From assembly GCA_023411265.1 (NCBI GenBank), contig JAEYOX010000024.1, positions 1 through 20,436 of the forward strand: a stretch of DNA of 20,436 nucleotides, given 5' to 3'. This document shows positions 14,249 through 20,436 of this stretch, in pieces; within the stretch, counting starts at the first letter, position 1, and each line of letters begins with the position of its first letter. A model generated the notes under the pieces. It ran no database searches and was not told the origin of the DNA. It saw only the letters and a list, made by a program, of their open reading frames with translations. The position numbers were made by a program, and so were the translations under genes. The stretch is from Bacteroidota bacterium (lineage in GTDB: Bacteria; Bacteroidota; Bacteroidia; Flavobacteriales; Weeksellaceae).

Positions 14249-14390
14249 TTGAATCAAAAAAAATTTTAAAATTTTATTTATTTTGAAACACACCCCATCT
14301 ATCGCCCGTGAATAGGGAAAGCGAGTATATTTTCCTTTAATTTTTCTATTCTTTCGGTTGATGTTGTCATCATCATTTTTTAAGTAAATA

Positions 14391-14422
14391 AAAAAAGACT
14401 GCCGATAACGACAGTCTTTTTT
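14391..14422. terminator. Bidirectional terminator after the cyclophilin-FKBP gene
   Basis: AAAAAAGACTG (14391-14401) pairs with CAGTCTTTTTT (14412-14422), with a small inner CG/CG pairing possible in the loop. The T runs on both strands allow termination in either direction; on the minus strand it closes the lipoprotein operon, whose last stop is at 14448. Confidence 0.85.
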
Positions 14423-14447
14423 ATTAAAATTCGGAATTAAATAAAGA

Positions 14448-15557
14448 TTAATGAACCTTTACAAGTTCAACATCAAAAACCAACCATGCATTTGGAGGAA
14501 TAACGCCACCTGCGCCATTAGCTCCATAACCTAACGATGCCGGGATCAAAAATGTTGCGGTTTCACCTTCTTTCAGCATCATAATGCCTTCATCCCAACC
14601 TTTGATCACTCGACCCATTCCTACCGGAAATTCGATTGGGTTTCCTCTTTTGAATGAATTGTCGAATTCCGTACCATCAACCAAAGTACCGGCGTAGTGC
14701 ACAGAAACCACATCGCCAGCTTTTGGCGCTTTGCCTGCTGTAGTTTTAGTAATTTTATAATAAAGTCCGGACGTAGTGGATTCCATTCCGGATTTTTTGT
14801 CGTTTACCATTTTTTCCTGATTGGCTTTAAATTCTTCTTCTTTCTTTTTCTTTTCAGCTTCAGCTTTAGCTAGATAAGCTTTATTATTTTCCGCGATCTT
14901 CGCTTTTCCTTCGCTGAAAATTTTTGCAGCATCATATTCCTTATAGGCATCACCTTTGCCAAAAACCGAAACTTTTTCAAGAACGATATCCGTTTTAGGT
15001 TTGTCTTGTGGCCCTTTTTCTACCGTAGCAATACTGTCAATCACATTGATTCCGTTCACAACTTTTCCAAAAACCGTGTGTTTCCCGTCTAACCAGGGAG
15101 TAGGAACCTGAGTGATAAAAAACTGGGAGCCGTTGGAATTAGGGCCGGAATTCGCCATGGAAAGCACCCCTTTCCCGTCGTGTTTCAGATCATTCTTTTC
15201 GTCTTCAAATTTATATCCCGGATCACCCATCCCAGTTCCCTGGGGATCGCCGCCCTGAATCATAAAGTTCTCGATTACTCTGTGGAAGATGGTTCCATCA
15301 TAAAAAGGAACTCCTTTGGCTTTTGCTTTGTTATCGATTTTGCCTTCCGCTAGTCCAACGAAATTGGCTACGGTAACAGGAGATTTTTCATCCTCCAGTT
15401 TTACAATCATGTTCCCTTTCGTGGTCTGAAGGTTTGCGTAAAGACCTTCCTGAAGGCCTTCGTAAGTTTGCTTGTCTACATTCATCTTTTTATAAATTGG
15501 TGTGCAGCTCAGCAGCGACAGCGTCGCTACGGCCAACATTATTTTTGCTTTTTGCAT
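14448..15557 (-). CDS. Lipoprotein with cyclophilin and FKBP prolyl isomerase domains
   Basis: A 369-residue envelope protein carrying two unrelated peptidyl-prolyl cis-trans isomerase folds. A lipoprotein signal ends in LLSC with acylated C18. Cyclophilin domain about 38-200, with catalytic R93 (FHRVI), Q101 (MIQGG), GSQFF (143-147) and H160 (LDGKHTVFG). A lysine/glutamate-rich helical linker, probably a coiled coil, spans about 212-255. The FKBP domain is 262-369, with W321 (IKGWDEG) and Y344 (LGYGANG), so both sites look intact. The ATG overlaps the stop of the upstream GldI-like gene in TAATG, which implies translational coupling. It probably helps to fold periplasmic or outer-membrane proteins. 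Confidence 0.94.
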   Translation of the reverse strand: MQKAKIMLAVATLSLLSCTPIYKKMNVDKQTYEGLQEGLYANLQTTKGNMIVKLEDEKSPVTVANFVGLAEGKIDNKAKAKGVPFYDGTIFHRVIENFMIQGGDPQGTGMGDPGYKFEDEKNDLKHDGKGVLSMANSGPNSNGSQFFITQVPTPWLDGKHTVFGKVVNGINVIDSIATVEKGPQDKPKTDIVLEKVSVFGKGDAYKEYDAAKIFSEGKAKIAENNKAYLAKAEAEKKKKEEEFKANQEKMVNDKKSGMESTTSGLYYKITKTTAGKAPKAGDVVSVHYAGTLVDGTEFDNSFKRGNPIEFPVGMGRVIKGWDEGIMMLKEGETATFLIPASLGYGANGAGGVIPPNAWLVFDVELVKVH

Positions 15558-16075
15558 TATTTTATTCGTTTTAATGTTATTATCAGCGGAATATCGTTTG
15601 GTATTTTAGCCCCATCTCCATAGGTGCCGTAAGCCAAGACGGAGGGTACAAGAAGGGTGACTTCTTCACCGCGCGTCATATATTTCAAGGCATCTTCTAC
15701 GGCGATCAGTTCCGTTGGAAACTTGCTAAACGGCACGTCATGGTATCCTTTCGGTTGATCATACAGCTGTGTTCCGGTAAAATCGGAAATATAATATCCA
15801 TATGAAACCACGGCATCGTCCGGGCTTTTTTCTCTATTGCTGAAATTTTCCCGATTCACCCAATAATTCATGGCGGTGGGATAAAATTTCTCTTCTTGTC
15901 CCGCAATCCAGTCCTGAATCTGTTTTCTTTCCAATTGATTAAGAATCTTTGCTCGATCTTGCGATGATGCTATTTTTGGCTGTGCTTTGCTGCCACTCAC
16001 AGGAGCATAGATTTCCTGCTTTTGCTGACAGCCTGCCAACGCTAAAAAAGCTGAAAAAAGTATTATTTTTTTCAT
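15557..16075 (-). CDS. gldI: GldI-like FKBP-type prolyl isomerase lipoprotein
   Basis: A 172-residue lipoprotein with signal MKKIILFSAFLALAGC and acylated C16; an ATG two codons upstream (16081) is possible but MKK is the typical beginning. The C-terminal half is an FKBP domain ending LAYGTYGDGAKIPNDIPLIITLKRI. I assign it to GldI, the prolyl isomerase-like lipoprotein linked to gliding and type IX secretion in flavobacteria, from the lipobox, the linker ending in YWVNRE, size and the adjacent isomerase gene. The tryptophan that forms the floor of the FKBP pocket is not present where expected (the sequence is AVEDALKYM in place of GW.EGL..M), so activity may be weak or lost. Gene symbol is by similarity only. 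Confidence 0.75.
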   Translation of the reverse strand: MKKIILFSAFLALAGCQQKQEIYAPVSGSKAQPKIASSQDRAKILNQLERKQIQDWIAGQEEKFYPTAMNYWVNRENFSNREKSPDDAVVSYGYYISDFTGTQLYDQPKGYHDVPFSKFPTELIAVEDALKYMTRGEEVTLLVPSVLAYGTYGDGAKIPNDIPLIITLKRIK

Positions 16076-16117
16076 AAGCATTTGCGAAAATAAGGAATTA
16101 GGTTCAGATAGAAAAAC

Positions 16118-16148
16118 AAAAAAACCGGAACATCATCCCGGTTTTTTT
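16118..16148 (-). terminator. Terminator after the branched-chain aminotransferase gene
   Basis: A-run plus CCGG (16118-16128) pairs with CCGG plus T-run (16138-16148), an 11-bp stem with a 9-nt loop. On the minus strand it lies 19 bp after the ilvE stop and is followed by further T. It separates ilvE from the downstream lipoprotein genes. Confidence 0.85.
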
Positions 16149-16166
16149 AATGGGTAAGAATCAGTC

Positions 16167-17240
16167 TTATACTGTTTCCAGAACATTTCTTTCCACCAGT
16201 TCTCTCCATCCGAAAGGGTCTTCGGCTTGATTGGTCTGGATGTCTACCAAAGCTTTTTTCAATGTTAGTGCATAGCTGTCCTGCTCGGCCAGTACAGGTA
16301 AATCAAACCGTTCATCTTTGTATCCAAAAGCTTTAAATACAGAAGTAACCACTGCAGTTCCAACCCCCCAAATTTCTTTCAGGGTGCCATTTTTCTGAGC
16401 TTCCAAAACCTTTTTTACTGGTATAGGCTCTACCCTAATATCCATGCCTTTATGTTTTGCCAGCTGAATAAAACTATCTCGGGTAATCCCGTCAAGAATT
16501 TTTTCGGAAGTCGGTGGTGTATAAATGGTGTCATTAATTCTTACGAAAACATTCATGGTACCACTTTCTTCAAAATACTCATGAGTGGCATCATCTGTCC
16601 AGATGATCTGATCATATCCTTCTTCTATGGCCAACTGTGTGGGGTAAAAGGCAGCAGCATAGTTTCCGGCGGCTTTTGCAAAACCTACTCCCCCGGAAGC
16701 CGAACGAGAATAATAATCAGAAATTTTCACGGAAACGGGTGCAGTATAATAACTTTTCGCCGGAGAAGCTACGATAGCGAACATATATTTGTGAGAAACT
16801 CTAGCTTTCAGGCCTTCTTCTGTTGCGAAAATGAGCGGACGAATATAGAGAGACTTTCCATCGCCGTAGGGGATCCAAGCCCGATCCACATCCATAAGCG
16901 CTTTGAGTCCATTCATAAAAACTTCCTCAGGAACTTCCGGCATAGCCAAACGTTTTGCTGATTTGTTGATACGTTCAAAATTCTTGCGTGGCCTGAACAG
17001 GAATACCTGTCCGTCTTTATCTTTATAAGCTTTCATTCCTTCAAAACAAGCCTGTCCATAGTTGAAAGTCATATTAGCAGGAGAAAACGAAAGCGGTCCG
17101 TAAGGCATCAGTTTGGCCTCCCCCCATTTTCCGTTTTCGTATTCGCAAATGATCATATGATCAATAAAATGATCGCCAAAAGAATAGTTTTCCTGATCAA
17201 AAGAATCGAGTCTTGAACTGGAAGTTTTTTGAATTATCAT
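16167..17240 (-). CDS. ilvE: Branched-chain amino acid aminotransferase (class IV)
   Basis: Fold-type IV PLP aminotransferase catalysing the last step of leucine, isoleucine and valine synthesis and the first step of their breakdown. The PLP lysine is K189 in GGVGFAKAAGNYA, the pattern of the longer BCAT group found in mitochondria and many bacteria; EESGTMNVF carries the cofactor-binding glutamate and the region ILDGITRDS supplies the phosphate-binding TR. At 357 residues it is of normal length. It is monocistronic, with a promoter at 17282-17314 and a strong terminator after it. Its promoter overlaps that of the divergent mnmD-like gene. Confidence 0.96.
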   Translation of the reverse strand: MIIQKTSSSRLDSFDQENYSFGDHFIDHMIICEYENGKWGEAKLMPYGPLSFSPANMTFNYGQACFEGMKAYKDKDGQVFLFRPRKNFERINKSAKRLAMPEVPEEVFMNGLKALMDVDRAWIPYGDGKSLYIRPLIFATEEGLKARVSHKYMFAIVASPAKSYYTAPVSVKISDYYSRSASGGVGFAKAAGNYAAAFYPTQLAIEEGYDQIIWTDDATHEYFEESGTMNVFVRINDTIYTPPTSEKILDGITRDSFIQLAKHKGMDIRVEPIPVKKVLEAQKNGTLKEIWGVGTAVVTSVFKAFGYKDERFDLPVLAEQDSYALTLKKALVDIQTNQAEDPFGWRELVERNVLETV

Positions 17241-17281
17241 ATTTTAAAATTTAATCGATTTTGATAAATAATTTAATGTTA

Positions 17282-17314
17282 TAAATATAGTGATTTTCCA
17301 TTAAATTTGAACAA
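17282..17314 (-). promoter_or_regulatory. Promoter of ilvE
   Basis: On the minus strand TTG (17314-17312) is followed after 22 bp by TATATTTA (17289-17282), one mismatch from TAnnTTTG. The leader to the ATG at 17240 would be about 35 nt. Confidence 0.5.
17302..17309 (+). promoter_or_regulatory. -7 box of the mnmD-like gene
   Basis: TAAATTTG is an exact TAnnTTTG match that ends 12 bp before the TTG start at 17322, so the leader would be only a few nucleotides. It lies inside the spacer of the divergent ilvE promoter, so the two promoters probably compete. Confidence 0.5.
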
Positions 17315-17321
17315 AAATTAA

Positions 17322-17996
17322 TTGAAAAGAACAGTTAAATATACCGCTGATGGCAGCAAGACGCTATTTATCAATGAATTGAATGAAAATTACCATTCAC
17401 ATCATGGAGCACTTCAGGAGGCGAAGCACGTGTTTATTGAGAACGGTTTAAACCAGTTGGATATTTGTGAAATTAATATTTTAGAGCTGGGTTTTGGTAC
17501 AGGTTTAAATGTTTTAGTAACTTTTGATGAATTTTTAAGAAATAAATCCTTTCTGAAAATCCGTTATTTTACCATCGAAAAATACCCGATTTCTTTGGAA
17601 GAAGTTGCCGCACTGGAATATCGTAATCTTTTTGATGATGAAAGGACTAAAATCTGCTTTCAAAGAATGCATGAAATTCCCTGGGAAGAGCCAGTAGAAC
17701 TTGCCTCTGGTTTTGAGCTTACTAAATTTCAGTGTGACTTCATGAAGATTTCCAATCTCGCCATGCCTGAAATTCATTTGGTATATTTCGATTGTTTTGG
17801 AGCGCGTGTGCAACCGGATCTTTGGGAGAAACCTCTTTTTGCCATGACTGCGGATAAAATGAAAGCCGGCGGATTGCTCACCACCTATTCTTCCAAAGGC
17901 AGCGTGAGAAGAATTCTGAAAGATCTGAACTTTACCGTTGAAAAAAAGCAGGGGCCGCCGGGAAAACGGGAAATGATCAATGCATTCAAGCAATAA
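17322..17996 (+). CDS. mnmD: tRNA 5-methylaminomethyl-2-thiouridine methyltransferase, MnmD type
   Basis: Stand-alone methyltransferase domain matching the first half of MnmC; it methylates the aminomethyl group at wobble U34 of tRNAs with SAM. The SAM loop is ELGFGTGLN (55-63); DCFGARVQPDLWEKPLF (157-173) corresponds to the family DAF..PELW block, with cysteine in the second position, and GPPGKREMINAF (211-222) closes the domain. No FAD oxidase half follows, which is the usual arrangement in Bacteroidota. The start is TTG: an in-frame TAA lies at 17319-17321 and the protein begins KRTVKYTADGS just where the family begins, so no other start fits. Poor initiation and a very short leader suggest low expression. 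Confidence 0.87.
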   Translation: MKRTVKYTADGSKTLFINELNENYHSHHGALQEAKHVFIENGLNQLDICEINILELGFGTGLNVLVTFDEFLRNKSFLKIRYFTIEKYPISLEEVAALEYRNLFDDERTKICFQRMHEIPWEEPVELASGFELTKFQCDFMKISNLAMPEIHLVYFDCFGARVQPDLWEKPLFAMTADKMKAGGLLTTYSSKGSVRRILKDLNFTVEKKQGPPGKREMINAFKQ

Positions 17997-18020
17997 GACG
18001 TTACTCTAATAATTGATGAA

Positions 18021-18065
18021 GTAAATTCCTCAGTGATTTTATGAATTCCAATTCATCGAATTTAC
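18021..18065. repeat. Nested inverted repeat downstream of mnmD
   Basis: GTAAATTC (18021-18028) pairs with GAATTTAC (18058-18065), and inside it ATGAATT (18041-18047) pairs with AATTCAT (18050-18056) over a two-base loop. The 12-nt segment 18029-18040 would bulge out on one side. No T tract follows, so it is not a standard terminator. Confidence 0.45.
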
Positions 18066-18139
18066 GTATTCTAGATTCTTGTCAAAAAAAAGTAAATTGG
18101 TCCATACTTATTTAATTTTACACTGATTACTAAAAAGTC

Positions 18140-18919
18140 ATGCTAAAATCACTCAAAAATACGGCAATATCCCTGTGGGATTTTCTAAAAAAACCTATAG
18201 ATAAGCAGGATCAGGATCAATCCGCAAAAGAGCAGCGTCGTGCGCTGATTTCGGTTCTCACCATTGATATTCCTTTAATGCTCCTCCTGTCAGTAATTAT
18301 TGTTCTTTTTGAACAGTTAGGCTTAGTAAAATCGGATAATCATCGTGTGGCTCAACTTCTTCAATTCGCTCCGGTTTGGGCGGTATATTTGATAGTTGTG
18401 GTCGCGATTCCTTTCGTGGAAGAGCTTGTTTTCCGGTTCTTTCTGCGATGGCGAAGGAATTATATCTTACAACTTATAGTAGCACTTTTTCCGAATACGA
18501 AATCTTTCCTTTATCGCTTTTGGAAACGCAGATTTGGTATTATATTTTATCTCTCAGCAGCTGCCTTTGCACTGATACATATAACCAATTATGCGGGAGA
18601 AAACACTGCTTTCTATATTTTTCCGGTCTTAGTCCTACCACAGTTTATAGCAGGGTTTTTTTCAGGATACCTGAGGGTTCGGTACAATTCTATGCTGGGT
18701 TACTTCCTGCATGCGCTCCATAATGCTATTTTTATTACTGTAGCTTTTTTACTTGCAGAAACCGTATCTCAAGCACAACTGGACATCAATAATGACAGAT
18801 TTTCATTGAAAATAGAAGGCGTTACACGATCAAGTGTAGCCAACATTTACGATTATCAACAAAGATTCCCTTCGCATTGCTGGCATAGAGCTGCAAAGCG
18901 TAGTATCTGCATTGACTAA
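18140..18919 (+). CDS. CPBP family intramembrane metalloprotease, frame-shifted near its end
   Basis: Membrane protease of the CPBP (CAAX protease and bacteriocin processing, Abi) family. Motifs: E94, E95 and R99 in PFVEELVFRFF, H147 in FALIHI, and H191 with N195 in FLHALHN. Hydrophobic segments at about 35-60, 76-100, 133-151, 158-178 and 186-207 form the membrane core. After residue 210 a soluble part begins (DINNDRFSLKIEGVTRSS). The frame then runs into an unlikely tail rich in C, W, H and R (from about residue 242) and stops at 18919, whereas the reading continues sensibly in the +1 frame from about 18864. I therefore read 18140-19409 as one gene of about 423 codons broken by one extra base near 18861-18866, or as a sequencing error there. 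The protease core itself is complete. Confidence 0.82.
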   Translation: MLKSLKNTAISLWDFLKKPIDKQDQDQSAKEQRRALISVLTIDIPLMLLLSVIIVLFEQLGLVKSDNHRVAQLLQFAPVWAVYLIVVVAIPFVEELVFRFFLRWRRNYILQLIVALFPNTKSFLYRFWKRRFGIIFYLSAAAFALIHITNYAGENTAFYIFPVLVLPQFIAGFFSGYLRVRYNSMLGYFLHALHNAIFITVAFLLAETVSQAQLDINNDRFSLKIEGVTRSSVANIYDYQQRFPSHCWHRAAKRSICID

Positions 18920-19409
18920 AAAAAATCTGGATCAGATTGTGGCCAATAACGAATCTAAACTAAAGCAGTTGGTTAATATCAGTTATAATCGTCGCTCGAC
19001 TGAAAATCTGAACAAAGATTCGTTAATCATGAGTCACCTGGCTGAAACATTTTCTTTTACCACTTCACAACAGCAAAGACTTCAGAAAGTGCAGTTGCTT
19101 ACAGTGAAAGCCAGGCTGCTTCTACTGAGACAGGCTGAGCAGAATAATAATGAATTGAGCAGCTCCACCACCTCTTCATCCGATAAAATAATATTTGAAA
19201 ATGTAAACCTGGAAGTGGTGGCTTCAGTTCTAAGTGACACTTACAAAATGCGATTTGAGAGCGATACTTCAATTTCAGAGCGGTTTAATCTTCAACTTCC
19301 CAATGGAAATTTCGCCCGGCTTAAGCAAGTTTTGAAGTCAGAGTATGGAATCATTTTGCAAGAAACCGAAAAGAAAATAGAATACATGTATATCGATTTT
19401 CAAAAGTAA
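18864..19409 (+). pseudogene. Detached C-terminal part of the CPBP protease gene
   Basis: About 181 codons in the +1 frame relative to the protease gene, open from 18840 and sensible from GAT at 18864 (DSLRIAGIELQSVVSALTKK). Its only likely starts are a TTG at 18912 or internal ones, so it is not a good independent gene. The first 100 residues contain LIMSHLAETFSFT and weakly resemble the DUF3738-type pattern; a serine/threonine-rich linker follows, and the last 70 residues (IIFENVNLEVVASVLSDTYK onward) resemble the STN/DUF4974 fold of secretin and TonB-receptor sensor domains. Both resemblances are pattern recognition only. In an unbroken protein they would sit on one side of the membrane behind the protease. 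Confidence 0.6.
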
Positions 19410-19472
19410 TGGCTAATCAATAGATGTTTGAGTTTAAAATACTTTGAGCACTTTTGCGAGAAACCCTTTCCA

Positions 19473-20108
19473 CTACTTGAAAAATGAAATCAGATCCAGA
19501 TAGTTCTTCTGATTCACGCCGTGTCCGGTCATATACTCTCTAAATGTAAAATAACACCCCAAATCGTACAGCAGATCTGCCGCCTTCCGTCCCCATTCCA
19601 GCGGAATAATAGCGTCATCCGTACCATGAGAAATGAAAAAACGAAGTCGCTCCAGTTTCTTTTTATCTTTCACTGTGTCCGGCAGAAGTTTCTCTTCAGG
19701 ATAACAACTCAAACACGCAATTTTGCTGAAAAGTTCGGGAAGCCGCAATGCCAGAGCATAAGCGAGAATGCCTCCTTGGCTGAACCCGCAAAGGTGCGTT
19801 GGATTTTCCGTAAGTCCGTAATGATTTGAAATCTTAAGAATATGATCTAAAAGAGCATTGAGGGATTCATTGGCCTGCACTGTATTTACATACTTTTCCG
19901 GATCCGTAAAATCAATATCATACCAACAGTAACCACCATAAGGAACAGGACGGGGAGCCCGGAAACTGACTACAAGCCAGTCTTCCGGCAAATCCGGAGC
20001 GAAAGAAAAAAGATCGTTTTCGTTGCTTCCATAGCCGTGAATCAGGAACAAGACAGGTGTTGTGGAAAGAACTTCCACTGGTTCTCGGATGAGGTAATGC
20101 AGATCCAT
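19473..20108 (-). CDS. Alpha/beta hydrolase, carboxylesterase/phospholipase-like
   Basis: A 211-residue alpha/beta hydrolase of the phospholipase/carboxylesterase (YpfH-like) family. Oxyanion-hole region LIHGYGSNENDL (22-33), nucleophile S110 in GFSQGG, acid D165 in HGTDDAIIP and base H196 in TGHGVN, all in canonical order and spacing. No signal peptide, so a cytoplasmic esterase acting on short acyl esters or lysophospholipids is expected; the substrate cannot be derived. It is a single gene, convergent with the broken CPBP gene and divergent from the lipoprotein at the right edge. I found no clear promoter box in front of it. Confidence 0.92.
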   Translation of the reverse strand: MDLHYLIREPVEVLSTTPVLFLIHGYGSNENDLFSFAPDLPEDWLVVSFRAPRPVPYGGYCWYDIDFTDPEKYVNTVQANESLNALLDHILKISNHYGLTENPTHLCGFSQGGILAYALALRLPELFSKIACLSCYPEEKLLPDTVKDKKKLERLRFFISHGTDDAIIPLEWGRKAADLLYDLGCYFTFREYMTGHGVNQKNYLDLISFFK

Positions 20109-20243
20109 AAAGGGTATTGTTTCTGAAAATTATATTCAATTCTCCTACCAAACCAATTGTACTGACAGATTGGCGGAGGTTGATTTATGATTTTCATTTT
20201 CAGTATTTTTTATTTTCGCATTAAATTATTGTCGCAAATTACC

Positions 20244-20251
20244 TATATTTG
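20244..20251 (+). promoter_or_regulatory. -7 box of the right-edge lipoprotein gene
   Basis: TATATTTG is an exact TAnnTTTG match, 25 bp before the ATG at 20277. A TTG at 20229-20231 lies only 12 bp upstream, too close for a -33 box; the T-rich segment before it is the alternative. Confidence 0.55.
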
Positions 20252-20276
20252 ACTGTTTAAACATTTATTAGAAGGT

Positions 20277-20436
20277 ATGAAAAGAATCAATACTTCCGCA
20301 AAGAAAATTAGAATCGGACTCCTGTTAATGCTCACAGCCGCAGTCGGCCTATGGTCTTCCTGCAAGGATCGGGACGAAGATCCCAATGAAAGTGTTTCCC
20401 TTGTTTTCAGGGTGGACGGATCACCTGGTGTACAGC
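20277..20436 (+). CDS. Lipoprotein, N-terminal part only
   Basis: The first 53 codons are in the window. A positively charged start (MKRINTSAKKIRIG) and hydrophobic stretch lead to the lipobox LWSSC with acylated cysteine at residue 28, followed by the charged linker KDRDEDPNE. This is a standard lipoprotein export signal. The mature part, SVSLVFRVDG, is too short to assign a family. The gene has its own promoter and an AGAAGG sequence just before the ATG, unusually close to a Shine-Dalgarno for this group. Confidence 0.75.
   Translation, partial: MKRINTSAKKIRIGLLLMLTAAVGLWSSCKDRDEDPNESVSLVFRVDGSPGVQ

Larger units (their letters stand above)
13908..14285 (-). repeat. Two tandem diverged copies of a unit of about 170 bp, 210 bp apart
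   Basis: Copy B (13908-14073) and copy A (14118-14285) share the same blocks in the same order: CACTTTCTTCCAT, the A-flanked hairpin, AGACCGATGTCATAAGTAAA, GGTGTCTTT, ATAAGATGC, GTTGCACCTTGAAT and a long A/T tract. The distance between equivalent blocks is 210-214 bp. Small indels (three bases and one base) interrupt any common reading frame, so the unit is conserved as nucleic acid and not as protein. Confidence 0.8.
13855..14447. other. 593-bp gene-poor region with tandem small transcription units
   Basis: No protein gene is convincing here. The region holds two diverged copies of one unit (13908-14073 and 14118-14285), each with an ECF-like promoter, a short leader and a hairpin terminator on the minus strand. 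To their right are a 25-codon reading frame (14376 to 14299, minus strand, MMMTTSTERI at its start) of doubtful coding value and a bidirectional terminator at 14391-14422. The plus-strand M28 transcript may end at the first hairpin. Confidence 0.6.

Noticed and set aside
13908..14285. Tandem copies considered as CRISPR or insertion sequence ends
   Set aside because: Only two units, about 210 bp apart, in the same orientation, with no short regular repeats, transposase or inverted termini.
14084..14293. Minus-strand 69-residue reading frame in the tandem repeat region
   Set aside because: It runs through the promoter-like boxes and terminator hairpin; the equivalent frame is broken by indels in the other copy, so it is not coding.
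16452..16961. Plus-strand 169-residue frame inside ilvE
   Set aside because: Lies fully antisense to the conserved PLP region of ilvE; no domain recognised.
17535..17993. Minus-strand 152-residue frame inside mnmD
   Set aside because: Antisense shadow of a conserved methyltransferase gene.
20130..20178. Weak hairpin (CTCC..CCAA with TTGG.GGAG) between esterase and lipoprotein genes
   Set aside because: Short arms with an internal loop, no T tract and no clear position relative to a promoter.

Overview
The window looks like chromosomal DNA of a flavobacterium, most likely in the Weeksellaceae (Chryseobacterium/Kaistella/Epilithonimonas relatives). This is inferred from three things: promoters of the Bacteroidota type (TAnnTTTG as -7 box with few Shine-Dalgarno sequences), a GldI-type lipoprotein, and proteins typical of this group (a DUF1015 protein beside serC and serA-like genes, a stand-alone MnmD, short peroxiredoxin/thioredoxin operon). 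I saw no tRNA, rRNA, insertion sequence or CRISPR array.

Layout. 1-398 (-): 3' truncated GNAT acetyltransferase. 813-2068 (+): oxidative stress unit of 2-Cys peroxiredoxin, thioredoxin-like protein and a small conserved helical protein, with a PerR-like inverted repeat upstream. 2141-3172 (-): acyl-CoA reductase. 3406-8507 (-): a compact DNA repair operon of MBL-fold exonuclease, ATP-dependent DNA ligase and Lhr-Core-like DExH helicase. This is the known ligase-associated DNA damage response set, but its fourth usual member, the PdeM/MPE metallophosphoesterase, is not beside it. 8731-13854 (+): ferredoxin, phosphoserine aminotransferase, phosphoglycerate dehydrogenase, DUF1015 protein and a secreted M28 peptidase, preceded by a striking perfect 20-bp palindrome over the promoter. 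13855-14447: a gene-poor stretch with two diverged tandem copies of one unit. 14448-17240 (-): cyclophilin-FKBP fusion lipoprotein, GldI-like lipoprotein and branched-chain aminotransferase. 17322-17996 (+): MnmD-type tRNA methyltransferase. 18140-19409 (+): a CPBP membrane protease whose C-terminal periplasmic-type part is separated by an apparent one-base frameshift. 19473-20108 (-): carboxylesterase/phospholipase-like hydrolase. 20277 to the edge (+): start of a lipoprotein.

How the genes fit together. Peroxiredoxin and thioredoxin form a peroxide reduction pair. The exonuclease, ligase and helicase form a strand-break processing pathway. SerC and the dehydrogenase make phosphoserine from 3-phosphoglycerate; no serB is nearby and the DUF1015 protein sits in that position. 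The two lipoproteins with prolyl isomerase domains are translationally coupled and probably fold envelope proteins.

The least explained part is 13901-14285. On the minus strand each copy reads as an ECF-sigma-like promoter (GCAAC, 14 bp, GCATCTTA), a leader of about 80 nt with an almost invariant 24-nt block, and a U-tailed hairpin terminator whose stem keeps pairing through a compensatory change. I interpret this as a pair of paralogous small RNA transcription units; this is an inference from sequence only.
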